A stretch of 5,529 nucleotides of DNA, taken from Deltaproteobacteria bacterium (lineage in GTDB: Bacteria; Desulfobacterota; Desulfobacteria; Desulfobacterales; ETH-SRB1). Both the position numbers and the translations under genes were made by a program. This document shows positions 5,502 through 5,529 of this stretch, one piece after another (position 1 is the first letter of the stretch; every line of letters begins with the position of its first letter). Location of the stretch: assembly GCA_030627475.1 (NCBI GenBank), contig DAOURZ010000111.1, positions 1 through 5,529 on the forward strand, read 5' to 3'. The notes beneath the pieces are model-generated. The model searched no databases. It was not told the DNA's origin and saw only the letters and a program-made list of their open reading frames with translations.

Positions 5502-5529
5502 ATTTTTTTGTAAAAGCAAAATGTTAGGA

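Larger units (their letters stand above)
5248..5529. other. right-hand intergenic region
   Basis: This region holds the selD leader and promoter, repeat copy 3, and a rightward promoter near the edge. Between them, 5349-5370 contains a GC-rich near-palindrome (TGCGC, TG, GCGCA, with outer GCA/TGC) like a REP element. A frame on the - strand is open from the edge (5528) to a TGA at 5340-5342, 62 residues ending in S-A-G-M-Q-N-P-Y. It has no recognised motif, and the + strand promoter crosses it, so it is more likely repeat-derived spacer than a gene end. The + strand ORF at 5345-5527 also lacks a ribosome site and any recognisable family feature. Confidence 0.45.

Noticed and set aside
5345..5527. 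60-codon + strand ORF at the right end
   Set aside because: It has no ribosome site and no recognisable motif, and it overlaps the selD promoter region and the REP-like palindrome.
1..5529. CRISPR arrays, tRNA or rRNA genes
   Set aside because: No regularly spaced direct repeats and no tRNA-like or rRNA-like conserved segments were seen on either strand.

Overview
The window looks like a piece of an anaerobic Desulfobacterota (deltaproteobacterial) chromosome. The basis is AT-rich DNA, a selenocysteine-containing SelD, an MtnA homologue, a formylglycine-generating-enzyme-like (SUMF1) protein and an IS110-type transposase stub. The lineage is an inference from gene style; no taxonomic marker gene is present.

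Layout from left to right: (1) the C-terminal part of a DMT/EamA transporter on the + strand, cut by the window edge; (2) a convergent 437-residue SUMF1/FGE-like protein with a membrane anchor and coiled coil, on the - strand from a TTG start; (3) a 545-base gene-free stretch holding the severed 5' end of an IS110-family transposase gene and the structured leader of the next gene; (4) a 66-residue cold shock protein on the + strand, ending in a bidirectional terminator shared with the convergent gene; (5) mtnA and (6) selD, both on the - strand with selD upstream, probably one transcription unit; (7) a right-hand intergenic stretch with a likely selD promoter and a strong-looking rightward promoter for a gene beyond the window.

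The main result is that selD is longer than a standard ORF call. Upstream of the apparent ATG at 5139 the frame continues through one TGA to an ATG at 5247. It encodes the missing SelD N-terminus with selenocysteine at the catalytic position (S-G-U-A-S-K). A bacterial-type SECIS hairpin follows the TGA. SelD makes selenophosphate, so it would itself need selenocysteine insertion to be made in full.

A second theme is a short dispersed repeat with core GAAGTTAATTCGTCCACG, present three times in the same orientation. One copy overlaps the SUMF1-like stop codon, one lies inside the 3' end of mtnA and encodes part of its C-terminal tail, and one lies in the selD leader. Together with the transposase stub this marks a locus shaped by small mobile or repetitive elements. 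No complete new system is visible. The most informative items are the hidden selenoprotein, the coding repeat and the IS110 remnant.
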